Part shown: positions 26,125-35,249 of the stretch, in pieces | How the letters are laid out: each line of letters opens with the position of its first letter | Numbering within the stretch: the stretch's first letter is position 1 | Source of the DNA: Streptomyces sp. CB02058 | GTDB lineage: Bacteria > Actinomycetota > Actinomycetes > Streptomycetales > Streptomycetaceae | Direction: 5' to 3' | Assembly (NCBI RefSeq): GCF_001905505.1 | Contig: NZ_LIPG01000005.1 | Span: forward strand, 411,544 to 475,543 | Length of the DNA: 64,000 nt | Notes under the pieces: model-generated | Told to the model about the DNA's origin: nothing | Databases searched by the model: none | What the model saw: the letters and a program-made list of their open reading frames with translations, nothing else | Position numbers and translations under genes: made by a program

Positions 26125-27825
26125 ATGGCCGCCGAGCTTTCCGCCGAGAAGCTGTCTCAGACCCACCGCACGACGCTCGACCAGGCCCTCGACGCGATCC
26201 GCACGCGCGCCTACTGGTCCCCGCACCCCGAGCACCCGAAGGCCTACGGCGAGGGCGGCCTGCCCGGCAGCCTCGGTGCGGCGGAGGGCAAGGCCGCCTT
26301 CGACGCCGTGCTCGGCACCCGGCTGGATCTCGGTCAGCCCGGCACCGACGGCTGGACCGGCGGCGAGGTCTCGCCGTACGGGCCGGAGCTCGGCGTCGAG
26401 TATCCCCACGCCGACCCGGACGTCCTGCTCCCCGCGATGAGTGCGGGCATGGGCTCCTGGCGTGCGGCGGGGCCGGAGACGAGGGCCCTGGTCTGTCTGG
26501 AGATCCTCGCCCGGATCAGCGCCCGTACGCACGAGCTGGCCCACGCGGTGATGCACACGAGCGGGCAGGCGTTCGTGATGGCGTTCCAGGCGGGCGGCCC
26601 GCACGCCCAGGACCGCGGCCTGGAAGCGGTGGCGTACGCGTACGAGGAGCAGACGCGCACACCTCGTACCGCCGACTGGTCCAAGCCCCAGGGCAAGCGC
26701 GATCCGCTCCAGCTGCACAAGTCGTACACGGCGGCCGGGCGCGGCATCTCGCTGCTGATCGGCTGCAACACCTTCCCCACGTGGAACGGCTATCCGGGGC
26801 TCTTCGCCTCCCTGGCCACCGGCAACCCGGTCCTGGTCAAGCCGCACCCGCGGGCGATCCTGCCGCTGGCTCTCACCGTTCAGCTGGCGCGCGAGGTGCT
26901 GGCCGAGGCGGGCTTCGACCCGAATCTGATCGCGCTCGCGGCCGAGCGGCCCGGCGAGGGCATCGCCAAGACCCTCGCGGTGCGGCCCGAGATCAAGATC
27001 ATCGACTACACCGGCTCCACCGCCTTCGGCGACTGGCTGGAGGCCAACGCCCGCCAGGCCCAGGTCTACACGGAGAAGGCCGGCGTCAACACGATCGTCC
27101 TCGACTCCACCGACGACTACCGGGGCATGCTCTCCAACCTGGCCTTCTCACTCTCCCTCTACAGCGGCCAGATGTGCACCACCCCGCAGAATCTTCTGAT
27201 CCCGCGTGACGGCATCACGACCGACGCGGGCCCCAGGTCCTACGAGGAGGTGGCGGCCGACATCGCCGACGCGGTGAACGGGCTGCTCGGGGACGACGCC
27301 CGGGCCAACGGACTGCTCGGCGCCCTGGTGAACCCTGATGTGAAGGCCCGTCTGGAAGGAGCCGCGGCCCTGGGAGACGTCGCCCTCGCCTCACGTCCGG
27401 TGACCAACCCCGACTTCCCCGACGCCGTCGTTCGTACGCCTCTCCTCGTCAAGCTGGACGGCGCCAAGCCCGACGAGGGGGCGGCCTACCTCTCGGAGTG
27501 CTTCGGCCCGGTCGCGTTCGCGGTCGCCGTCGACTCGACCGCCGATGCCCTGGACCTGCTCCGCCGCACGATCCGGGAGAAGGGCGCGATGACCGTCGGC
27601 GCGTACACCACCTCACCCGATGTGGAGCGCGCGGTGGAGGACGTCTGCTTCGACGAATCGGCTCAGCTCTCGCTGAATCTCACCGGCGGCGTGTACGTCA
27701 ACCAGACGGCGGCCTTCTCCGACTTCCACGGCTCGGGCGGCAACCCCGCGGCCAACGCGGCACTCTGCGACGGGGCCTTCGTGTCCAACCGCTTCCGTGT
27801 GGTGGAGGTGCGGCGCCAGGCCTGA
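26125..27825 (+). CDS. paaN: Phenylacetate degradation protein PaaN (aldehyde dehydrogenase type)
   Basis: A 566-aa member of the aldehyde-dehydrogenase superfamily. Known PaaN/PaaZ-type enzymes oxidise the ring-opened semialdehyde of the phenylacetyl-CoA pathway; this form lacks the C-terminal MaoC hydratase domain of PaaZ. Catalytic Cys351 is in SLYSGQMCTTPQN; the NAD-binding segment NPVLVKPHPRAILP and the Glu-containing YTEKAGVN are present. A GAGGAG site is 10 nt before the ATG. It is about 3 kb from paaABCDE, and its promoter shares an operator with that operon. Confidence 0.9.
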   Translation: MAAELSAEKLSQTHRTTLDQALDAIRTRAYWSPHPEHPKAYGEGGLPGSLGAAEGKAAFDAVLGTRLDLGQPGTDGWTGGEVSPYGPELGVEYPHADPDVLLPAMSAGMGSWRAAGPETRALVCLEILARISARTHELAHAVMHTSGQAFVMAFQAGGPHAQDRGLEAVAYAYEEQTRTPRTADWSKPQGKRDPLQLHKSYTAAGRGISLLIGCNTFPTWNGYPGLFASLATGNPVLVKPHPRAILPLALTVQLAREVLAEAGFDPNLIALAAERPGEGIAKTLAVRPEIKIIDYTGSTAFGDWLEANARQAQVYTEKAGVNTIVLDSTDDYRGMLSNLAFSLSLYSGQMCTTPQNLLIPRDGITTDAGPRSYEEVAADIADAVNGLLGDDARANGLLGALVNPDVKARLEGAAALGDVALASRPVTNPDFPDAVVRTPLLVKLDGAKPDEGAAYLSECFGPVAFAVAVDSTADALDLLRRTIREKGAMTVGAYTTSPDVERAVEDVCFDESAQLSLNLTGGVYVNQTAAFSDFHGSGGNPAANAALCDGAFVSNRFRVVEVRRQA

Positions 27826-27855
27826 GCAGGGATCCGGGCGGTGACCCGCCACGGC

Positions 27856-27886
27856 GCCCGGTGGAGCGGGATCCGCTCCACCGGGC
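27856..27886. terminator. Bidirectional hairpin between paaN and spoU
   Basis: A perfect 14-bp stem (27856-27869 with 27873-27886) around a 3-nt loop, between convergent stops. Confidence 0.85.
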
Positions 27887-27898
27887 ACGGGTCCCCCG

Positions 27899-28609
27899 TC
27901 ATCCGCCCCGGGGATCCGGGATGTCCGCGTACCGCTGCACCCAGGCGTGCATGGCGATGGCGGCTGCCGCACCCGCGTTGATCGACCGCGTCGAGCCGAA
28001 CTGCGCGATCGAGCAGACCATCGACGCGTGCTCACGGGCCTCCTCCGTCAGTCCGGGGCCCTCCTGCCCGAACAGCAGGACGCAGCGGCGCGGCAGCTCC
28101 GTGCGCTCCAGCGGAACGGCGCCCGGAAGGTTGTCGATACCGATGATCGGCAGCCCCTCGGCTTCCGCCCAGGCCGTCAGGTCCGCCGTGTCGGGGTGGT
28201 GCCGGACATGCTGGTAGCGGTCGGTGACCATGGCCCCCCGCCGGTTCCAGCGGCGCCGCCCGACGATGTGGATCTCCTTGGCGAGGAAGGCGTTGGCCGT
28301 CCGCACCACCGAGCCGATGTTGAAGTCGTGGCCCCAGTTCTCCACCGCCACATGGAAGTCGTGGCGCCGGAGATCGAGGTCGGCGACGATGGCCTCGCGC
28401 GTCCAGTAGCGGTAGGCGTCGCCCACATTGCGCCGGTCGCCCCCGGCGAGGAGCTCGGGGTCGTAGCGCTCGCCTTCGGGCCAGGGCAGCGGGTGCGGCC
28501 CGACGCCGATCGGTTCGCCGTACCCCTCGTCGTACTGGACGGGTTCCGCGGACGGATCGGGCACCGCTGCCGCCGGGGGCTCTTCTGTACTGCCGGTCTC
28601 GCTGGTCAC
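27899..28609 (-). CDS. SpoU/TrmH-family RNA 2'-O-methyltransferase
   Basis: A 236-aa SPOUT methyltransferase. The three SpoU motifs are visible: NIGSVVRTANAF, LLFGQEGPGLTEE and SIAQFGSTRSINAGAAAAIA. It transfers methyl from S-adenosylmethionine to a ribose 2'-OH in rRNA or tRNA; the target base is unknown. GTG 28609 overlaps the stop of the HTTM gene upstream (GTGA). A TACGCT hexamer six bases before GTG could be a -10 box for an additional leaderless transcript. Confidence 0.88.
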   Translation of the reverse strand: MTSETGSTEEPPAAAVPDPSAEPVQYDEGYGEPIGVGPHPLPWPEGERYDPELLAGGDRRNVGDAYRYWTREAIVADLDLRRHDFHVAVENWGHDFNIGSVVRTANAFLAKEIHIVGRRRWNRRGAMVTDRYQHVRHHPDTADLTAWAEAEGLPIIGIDNLPGAVPLERTELPRRCVLLFGQEGPGLTEEAREHASMVCSIAQFGSTRSINAGAAAAIAMHAWVQRYADIPDPRGG

Positions 28610-29874
28610 CCGACGAGCGTATGGCCACCGCCACCGTCGCCGCGCGGGGCCTCCTCCTCGTCCGACCCCGCCCGCTGTCCGGGTACCCGCGGCCTGTCTG
28701 CCACCCGCCGGAACAGGCGTTGCCGGGCGAGCGTCGTCCTGCGTCCCAGCCACACCAGGAAAACCGTCGGCAGGAAGACGGCGTCCGCGGCGATCATCGC
28801 CATCGAGAAGAAGGGCAGCCCCAGCAGGACGGCGATCCCGAGGTGCTCACCGATCATGAGGACGAGCAGGACGTTCTTGACCCGCCGGTTGAACAGCGTG
28901 AAGGGGAAGGCGACCTGCACGATGACCGTGGCGTACGTCAGCACCATGACCGCGAGGGCGCTGGAGGCGACGAGGCCGGACAGCCCGGGCCACGGCGTGA
29001 AGTAGTCCAGCTTGAGCGGGTAGTAGAGCGCGGTGCCGTCCTGCCAGCGGGAGCCCTGGATCTTGTACCAGCCGGCGGTCGCGTAGATGAGACAGACCTC
29101 GGCCATGATCACGAGGAGCGCGGCGTTGTGGGCGAGGTTGGCCACGACGTCGAGGAGGGCGAGCGGCTCGCGGTCCGGGGCGTAGCGGTTCAGCGCCCAC
29201 CAGGCACCGTTCCCCAGCCACAGCGCCCACAGCAGGGACGGAAGCCACCATGTGCCGCCGAGGCCGCCCATCAGCGTGGCCGGAAGCAGGACGGACCCCA
29301 GCACAACCCAGAGGACCGGGCCCGCGACGTCACGGGCCGGCGACCCGCCCTCCGCGAACCGCAGGGCGTCGCGGCGCGCACGGCGCGCGTCCAGGGACCA
29401 GACCCGCGCGCAGCGCGTCAGCATCAGATAGACGGCCATCAGATGGATGACGTTGTCGCCGCCGTCGCCCATGAAGATGCTGCGGTTCTGCAGGGAGAGC
29501 ACCCCCGCCATGAACAGCACGGAGGTGGCGCGGGTGCGCCAGCCGACCATCAGCAGCGCGGCCGAGACCAGCGTCAGCGCGTACACGCACTCGAACCAGA
29601 AAGCGCCGTCCGACCACATCAGGGCGGTGAAGGAGTCGTTGTTGCTGATGAGACGGCGCGCCATGTCCCAGCGCCACGGGCCGTCGGGGCCGTAGAGCTC
29701 GTGCCGGTGCGGCAGCTCGCGCAGGAGGAACAGCAGATACGTGGCAGCGACACCGATCCGGACGACGGCGCTCTGATGGGTGCCGAGGGGCGATGCGGTG
29801 ACGCGCTGGATGGCGCCGGCGAGCGAACGCTCGACCGGCCGTCCCCCGTGCCGGAACTGCGCGGGTGTGCTCAC
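28606..29874 (-). CDS. HTTM-domain membrane protein (vitamin K carboxylase-like)
   Basis: A 422-aa polytopic membrane protein of the HTTM family, distantly related to vitamin K-dependent gamma-glutamyl carboxylase. Recognisable features are an early helix (AVVRIGVAATYLLFLLRELPHR), ALTLVSAALLMVGWRTRATS, SIFMGDGGDNVIHLMAVYL and a late VCLIYATAGWYKIQGSRWQDG segment. The bacterial function is unknown. GTG 29874 overlaps the DUF5819 stop and its own stop overlaps the spoU start, both as GTGA. The C-terminal 40 residues are charged and probably cytoplasmic. Confidence 0.85.
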   Translation of the reverse strand: MSTPAQFRHGGRPVERSLAGAIQRVTASPLGTHQSAVVRIGVAATYLLFLLRELPHRHELYGPDGPWRWDMARRLISNNDSFTALMWSDGAFWFECVYALTLVSAALLMVGWRTRATSVLFMAGVLSLQNRSIFMGDGGDNVIHLMAVYLMLTRCARVWSLDARRARRDALRFAEGGSPARDVAGPVLWVVLGSVLLPATLMGGLGGTWWLPSLLWALWLGNGAWWALNRYAPDREPLALLDVVANLAHNAALLVIMAEVCLIYATAGWYKIQGSRWQDGTALYYPLKLDYFTPWPGLSGLVASSALAVMVLTYATVIVQVAFPFTLFNRRVKNVLLVLMIGEHLGIAVLLGLPFFSMAMIAADAVFLPTVFLVWLGRRTTLARQRLFRRVADRPRVPGQRAGSDEEEAPRGDGGGGHTLVG

Positions 29875-30773
29875 TTCTCCGCCTCCCCGCCCGGTGACTC
29901 CGAGGACCCGTCCGCTCCGGCCGTCTCCGGAAGATCGGACGGGGTGATGGTCCACCACGGCAGGACCCGGTAGTCCGGCCGGGTGCTGATCTTCTCGTCG
30001 CTCCACGGGGGAGCACCGACCGACCGTGTGGCGGACCGCACCTGAATGCGCTGGACCGTGCCGCCGTAGTCACGTTCGGCGAGGCGCAGCATGACGATGC
30101 GGCGGATGTACGTCTCGGAGAGCTCCCCGCGCAGGCCGTTGGGACGGTTCTCGCTGTCGTGGGACCCGGTGTAGAAGTCCCAGGCACGCCGCAGTTCGTT
30201 CTGGTCGACGTGGCTGGGGAGGAGGTTGCCCCGTATCTCGTCGCCGTCCTGCCGCGAGAGGTTGATCCAGCGCGTGGTGTCGCGGCCGTCGGCGCCGAAG
30301 ACCTCGGCCCGTACCTGCACGGAGATGTTCTGCTGGAGCGGATTGGGAGCGAAGAGCTTCCAGTTCTGCTCGAACTCGGGGTAGACCCAGTCGTCCACCA
30401 CCTCGCCGTGCTGCTTCGTCAGCGTGTTGGACGGCGCGACGTGCAGAAAGATCATGGCCAGATGTCCACAGGCCACCAGCCCTATGACGGACAGCGCGAG
30501 CGCGGCGACGACCTGGTACGGGAGCGAGAGCGCGGCTATTCCGCCGCCCGGACGCGGTCCGGGAGGACCGGTCACTTCGGCGGCAGGCGGGGGCGGCGCC
30601 GCCGCGGTGAACGGCTCCTGCGAGTACGACCCGTCCGGTATCCCCGCAGGTACGGCGTCCTCGTCCTGACCGGCGGGCGGGCGGCTCGTCAGGTCGGGCC
30701 AGGCGCGTTTCTTCTCGTTCCCGGTGCGCCCACCGCGGTCCGCATCCATCCCGCCCCGATCGCCGTCGATCAC
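29871..30773 (-). CDS. DUF5819 family membrane protein
   Basis: A 300-aa protein with a Pro-rich cytoplasmic N-terminus, one membrane helix (about 82-106, VVAALALSVIGLVACGHLAMIFL) and an extracytoplasmic domain beginning VAPSNTLTKQHGEVVDDWVYPEF and containing NWKLFAPNPLQQNISV. It matches the DUF5819 family, typically beside HTTM genes, which suggests one complex. No enzymatic motif is evident. GTG 30773 is used; ATG 30749 is an alternative. A TTATCCACA sequence (30781-30789) lies immediately upstream and would overlap its promoter. Confidence 0.8.
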   Translation of the reverse strand: MIDGDRGGMDADRGGRTGNEKKRAWPDLTSRPPAGQDEDAVPAGIPDGSYSQEPFTAAAPPPPAAEVTGPPGPRPGGGIAALSLPYQVVAALALSVIGLVACGHLAMIFLHVAPSNTLTKQHGEVVDDWVYPEFEQNWKLFAPNPLQQNISVQVRAEVFGADGRDTTRWINLSRQDGDEIRGNLLPSHVDQNELRRAWDFYTGSHDSENRPNGLRGELSETYIRRIVMLRLAERDYGGTVQRIQVRSATRSVGAPPWSDEKISTRPDYRVLPWWTITPSDLPETAGADGSSESPGGEAEK

Positions 30774-30780
30774 CGCTCAG

Positions 30781-30789
30781 TTATCCACA
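30781..30789. other. DnaA box
   Basis: Exact TTATCCACA between the divergent DUF5819 and paaA genes, close to a TTGACA (30793-30798) that may be the paaA -35 box. Confidence 0.6.
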
Positions 30790-30834
30790 GGGTTGACACC
30801 CTACGGGCCTCCGACCCACCATTGAAGTCAAGGA

Positions 30835-30848
30835 ACCGAACGATCGGT
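30835..30848. promoter_or_regulatory. PaaR-like operator upstream of paaABCDE
   Basis: ACCGAACGATCGGT, identical (as reverse complement) to the 14-mer in the paaN promoter, followed by an extra CGGT half-site. It lies 17 nt before the paaA start codon, probably just downstream of the transcription start, and would act as a roadblock. Confidence 0.72.
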
Positions 30849-30864
30849 CGGTAGGGAGCCCGGG

Positions 30865-31889
<1,025 letters not shown>

Positions 31890-31893
<4 letters not shown>

Positions 31894-32180
31894 GCAGCTC
31901 GACCGACTGGCCTCTGTGGGAGGTGTTCGTGCGGTCACGGCGCGGACTGTCCCACACCCACGCGGGCAGCCTGCACGCGCCGGACGCCGAGATGGCCCTG
32001 CGCAACGCACGCGATCTGTACACACGACGCTCCGAAGGCGTCTCCATCTGGGTGGTCCCCTCGACGGAGATCACTGCCTCCTCACCGGACGAGAAGGACT
32101 CGTTCTTCGAGCCCGCCGGGGACAAGCCCTACCGCCATCCCACGTTCTACGAGATCCCGGAAGGGGTGAAGCACCTGTGA
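31890..32180 (+). CDS. paaB: Phenylacetyl-CoA epoxidase subunit PaaB
   Basis: A 96-aa subunit (WPLWEVFVRSRRGLSHTHAG, VPSTEITAS), of normal PaaB length. In the known complex PaaB bridges PaaAC dimers. ATG 31890 overlaps the paaA stop (ATGA), giving translational coupling and balanced amounts. Confidence 0.95.
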
Positions 32181-32878
32181 CCGCGGCCCTCGCCCTCGGT
32201 GACGACGCCCTGGTGCTCTCGCACCGTCTGGGGGAGTGGGCCGGCCACGCCCCCGTCCTGGAGGAGGAGGTGGCACTGGCGAACATCGCCCTGGACCTGC
32301 TGGGGCAGGCCCGGATGCTGCTCTCGTTCGTGGGCGACGAGGACCAGCTGGCCTACCTCCGCGAGGAGCGCGCCTTCCGCAACGTCCAGCTGGTGGAGCA
32401 GCCGAACGGCGACTTCGCCCACACCATCGCCCGCCAGCTCTACTTCTCCGTGCACCAGCACCTGCTGTACGAGCAGCTGGCCGCCGGTGAGAGCGAGTTC
32501 GCGGACCTCGCGGCGAAGGCCGTCAAGGAAGTCGCCTACCACCGCGACCACGCGGAGCAGTGGGTCCTGCGCCTCGGCGACGGTACCGCGGAGAGCCACG
32601 AGCGCATGCAGCGGGCGCTGGACGCTCTGTGGCGGTTCACCGGCGAGCTGTCCGAGCCCGTCGAAGGCCTCGACGTCGATCAGCAGTCTCTGCGCGACAG
32701 CTGGCTGACCGCGGTGGCCTCCGTGGTGGAGCGCGCCACCCTCACCCTTCCGTCGGGCCCGCAGTCAGGTGCCTGGACGGCTGGAGCAGGCAGGCAGGGC
32801 GTGCACACGGAGCCGTTCGGCCGCATGCTCGCCGAGATGCAGCACCTGCACCGCAGCCACCCGGGGGCGTCATGGTGA
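32177..32878 (+). CDS. paaC: Phenylacetyl-CoA epoxidase structural subunit PaaC
   Basis: A 233-aa ferritin-like partner of PaaA that lacks a working diiron site in known enzymes. LSHRLGEWAGHAPVLEEEVA, NIALDLLGQARMLLS and EVAYHRDHAEQWVLRLGDG are family hallmarks. GTG 32177 overlaps the paaB stop. The end is close to the family norm. Confidence 0.94.
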   Translation: MTAALALGDDALVLSHRLGEWAGHAPVLEEEVALANIALDLLGQARMLLSFVGDEDQLAYLREERAFRNVQLVEQPNGDFAHTIARQLYFSVHQHLLYEQLAAGESEFADLAAKAVKEVAYHRDHAEQWVLRLGDGTAESHERMQRALDALWRFTGELSEPVEGLDVDQQSLRDSWLTAVASVVERATLTLPSGPQSGAWTAGAGRQGVHTEPFGRMLAEMQHLHRSHPGASW

Positions 32879-33369
32879 CCGAGACCCCTCTCGAAGCGGA
32901 ACTCCACCGGCTGGCGGGCTCCGTGCCCGATCCCGAACTCCCGGTGCTCACCCTGGAGGAGCTCGGCGTGCTCCGCGGTGTGCGGGCGGACGGGCCGGAC
33001 AAGGTCACCGTGCGGCTCACCCCGACCTACACCGGCTGTCCTGCCATCGAGACCATGTCCACCGACATCCAGCGTGTCCTGCACGACCACGGCGTCGCGG
33101 AGGTCTCCGTGGTCACGGTGCTCGCCCCGGCCTGGTCGACGGACGACATCAGTGACGAAGGCCGCCGCAAACTCGCGGAGTTCGGCATAGCGCCGCCACG
33201 GCCCGGCCGAGTGGCGGGCGGGCCGGTGCCGCTGATCCTGTCGGTGCGCTGCCCGCACTGCGGCTCCACGGACACGGAGTTGCTGAGCCGGTTCTCCTCC
33301 ACGGCGTGCAAGGCGCTGCGCCGATGCGTGGCGTGCCGCGAACCGTTCGACCACTTCAAGGAGTTGTAG
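32872..33369 (+). CDS. paaD: PaaD, iron-sulfur maturation factor of phenylacetyl-CoA epoxidase
   Basis: A 165-aa DUF59/MIP18-type protein (VPDPELPVLTLEELGVLRGV, TPTYTGCPAIETM) with a C-terminal Cys-rich zinc-like segment (RCPHCGS ... RCVACREPFDHFK). PaaD is needed for assembly of the epoxidase, probably for metal or Fe-S delivery. ATG 32872 overlaps paaC by 7 nt; GTG 32875 is an equally good start with a GTGA overlap. Confidence 0.93.
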   Translation: MVTETPLEAELHRLAGSVPDPELPVLTLEELGVLRGVRADGPDKVTVRLTPTYTGCPAIETMSTDIQRVLHDHGVAEVSVVTVLAPAWSTDDISDEGRRKLAEFGIAPPRPGRVAGGPVPLILSVRCPHCGSTDTELLSRFSSTACKALRRCVACREPFDHFKEL

Positions 33370-34431
33370 ATGTTCCATCCGCTCCGGGTCAGCGCGATCG
33401 AACGGATCACGGACGACGCGGTGGCCGTCACCTTCGCCGTGCCGGCCGAGCTGCGCGAGACCTTCCGCCACAGGCCCGGCCAGCACCTGAATGTGCGCTA
33501 CTGGATCGACGGCGAGGAGATCCGCCGGTCGTACTCGATCTGCGCACCGGCCACCGAGGAGCCGGCCGAGCCCACGCTCCGGGTGGGCATCCGCAGGGTC
33601 GACGGGGGCGCGTTCTCCACCTTTGCGCTCAAGGAGCTGGCCGTCGGTGACCAGGTGGAGGCGATGCCCCCGATGGGGCGTTTCATCCTCGACCCGCGCC
33701 CAGGACACTTCGCGGCGATCGTCGGCGGCAGCGGCATCACACCGGTGCTGTCGATCGCCTCGACACTTCTGGCACGGCAGCCGGGGGCGCGCTTCTGCCT
33801 GATCCGCAGCGACCGTACGGCGGCGTCGACGATGTTCCTCGACGAGGTGGCCGAGCTCAAGGACCGCTATCCGGACCGCTTCCAGCTGGTGACCGCGCTG
33901 TCCCGGGAGGAGCAGGCGGCCGGGCTTCCCTCCGGCCGGCTGGACCGTGAGCGGCTCACCGGACTGCTGCCCGCGCTGCTGCCGGTGTCCGACGTGGACG
34001 GCTGGTTCCTGTGCGGGCCGCTCGGCCTGGTCGAGGGAGCCGAAGGCGCGCTGCGCGCACTCGGCGCCGACCGCTCGCGCATCCACCAGGAGATCTTCCA
34101 CGTCGCCGACGAGGGGACGGCCCGGACCACGGCCGCCCGGGTGGAGGAGCCGGCGGAAAGCACGCTCACGGCGACCCTGGACGGCCGGTCGGGCAGCTGG
34201 CCGGTCCAGGGCGGTGAATCACTGCTGGACACGGTGCTGCGGAGCCGCTCGGACGCTCCCTACGCCTGCAAGGGGGGAGTGTGCGGGACCTGCCGGGCGT
34301 TCCTGGTTTCCGGCGAGGTGCGTATGGACCGCAACTTCGCTCTGGAACCGGAGGAGACCGGGGCCGGCTTCGTGCTCGCCTGCCAGTCGCATCCGGTCAC
34401 TCCCGAAGTGGAGATCGACTTCGACCGCTGA
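33370..34431 (+). CDS. paaE: Phenylacetyl-CoA epoxidase reductase PaaE
   Basis: A 353-aa flavin/Fe-S reductase that passes electrons from NADPH to PaaA. The FAD-binding RSYSICAP, NAD-binding GGSGITPVLSIASTLL and FLCGPLGLVEGA, and the C-terminal plant-type 2Fe-2S motif CKGGVCGTC with a later ACQSHP cysteine are intact. ATG 33370 directly follows the paaD stop. It is the last gene of the operon; no strong terminator is seen after it. Confidence 0.94.
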   Translation: MFHPLRVSAIERITDDAVAVTFAVPAELRETFRHRPGQHLNVRYWIDGEEIRRSYSICAPATEEPAEPTLRVGIRRVDGGAFSTFALKELAVGDQVEAMPPMGRFILDPRPGHFAAIVGGSGITPVLSIASTLLARQPGARFCLIRSDRTAASTMFLDEVAELKDRYPDRFQLVTALSREEQAAGLPSGRLDRERLTGLLPALLPVSDVDGWFLCGPLGLVEGAEGALRALGADRSRIHQEIFHVADEGTARTTAARVEEPAESTLTATLDGRSGSWPVQGGESLLDTVLRSRSDAPYACKGGVCGTCRAFLVSGEVRMDRNFALEPEETGAGFVLACQSHPVTPEVEIDFDR

Positions 34432-34857
34432 GACACGCACCGACATTCCCCCCGGACCCTCCCGGGCACGCGGGTACTCCACGTCGGGCTGCGCCCCTCC
34501 GCGCACACCGGCAGCGGCCGACGGATCGCCCCCGCAGGATCGCGGAACGCCGGGAGCCAGGTGCCGGGAGCCGTGTTGCCCGGGAGCAGCCTGGATGAGG
34601 AAACCCGGCCTGAATCCGGAAGTGCGGGGCCCTCGGAGCAGGCCGGAGAAACCGGAGAGGAAGCAGGCCTGAGCATCCGTGCCGGTTTCCCAGGGCGCGG
34701 GTGCTCAGGCCGAAGCCGAAGCCGGGGGCGGCGAGTGCCCCGCCCAGCCAGGGGCGCGGACGCCAGGCCGAGGCAATGGGCGCAGGTGCCAGGCAGACAG
34801 GCAGACAGGCAGACAGGCAGAAGTAACGGGTGCGCGGCTGCCGGGCGGATCGGTCCG
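34432..34857. other. 426-bp gene-free stretch with an 8-bp tandem repeat
   Basis: No convincing gene between paaE and the rhodanese gene. AGGCAGAC is repeated almost four times at 34791-34820. The rest is GC-rich without hairpins that I consider significant. Possible transcript ends of two convergent units. Confidence 0.6.
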
Positions 34858-35202
34858 TCAGAGGACGAAGGCCGAGCTCCCGCTGTCCGTGACCATCGGG
34901 CGTCCGGCGCCGTCCCAGGCGAGCATGCCGCCGTCGATGTTCACGGCGTCAATGCCGTGCTGCACGAGGTACTGCGTGACCTGGGCAGACCGGCCCCCGA
35001 CCCGGCACATCACATGCACACGCCGCCCGTCGTCGGCCGCCTCGGTCAGCTCACCGAAGCGGCTCACGAAGTCGCTCATGGGAATGTGCAGCGCGCCCTC
35101 GACGTGACCGGCCGCCCACTCGTCGGCCTCCCGGACGTCCAGCACGAAACCGTCGGACGGAACCGCCGCGACGTCCACCGAGGGCAGCGGAGCGAAATTC
35201 AT
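34858..35202 (-). CDS. Rhodanese-domain protein
   Basis: A 114-aa single rhodanese domain. The active-site loop is CRVGGRSA with Cys present; the DVREADEWAAGHVEGALHIPM motif is standard. Such proteins carry sulfane sulfur for thiosulfate or persulfide transfer, or as protein persulfidation enzymes; the partner is unknown. It is downstream of the J-domain-like gene on the same strand (47-nt gap), so co-transcription is possible. Confidence 0.9.
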   Translation of the reverse strand: MNFAPLPSVDVAAVPSDGFVLDVREADEWAAGHVEGALHIPMSDFVSRFGELTEAADDGRRVHVMCRVGGRSAQVTQYLVQHGIDAVNIDGGMLAWDGAGRPMVTDSGSSAFVL

Positions 35203-35249
35203 GGGTCATGCCTTCTCTCGTACGTACGCGCCAAGGGTCTTCCGAAACG

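Noticed and set aside
34791..34820. 8-bp repeats as iterons of a replication origin
   Set aside because: Fewer than four copies, no replication gene nearby; more likely polymerase slippage.
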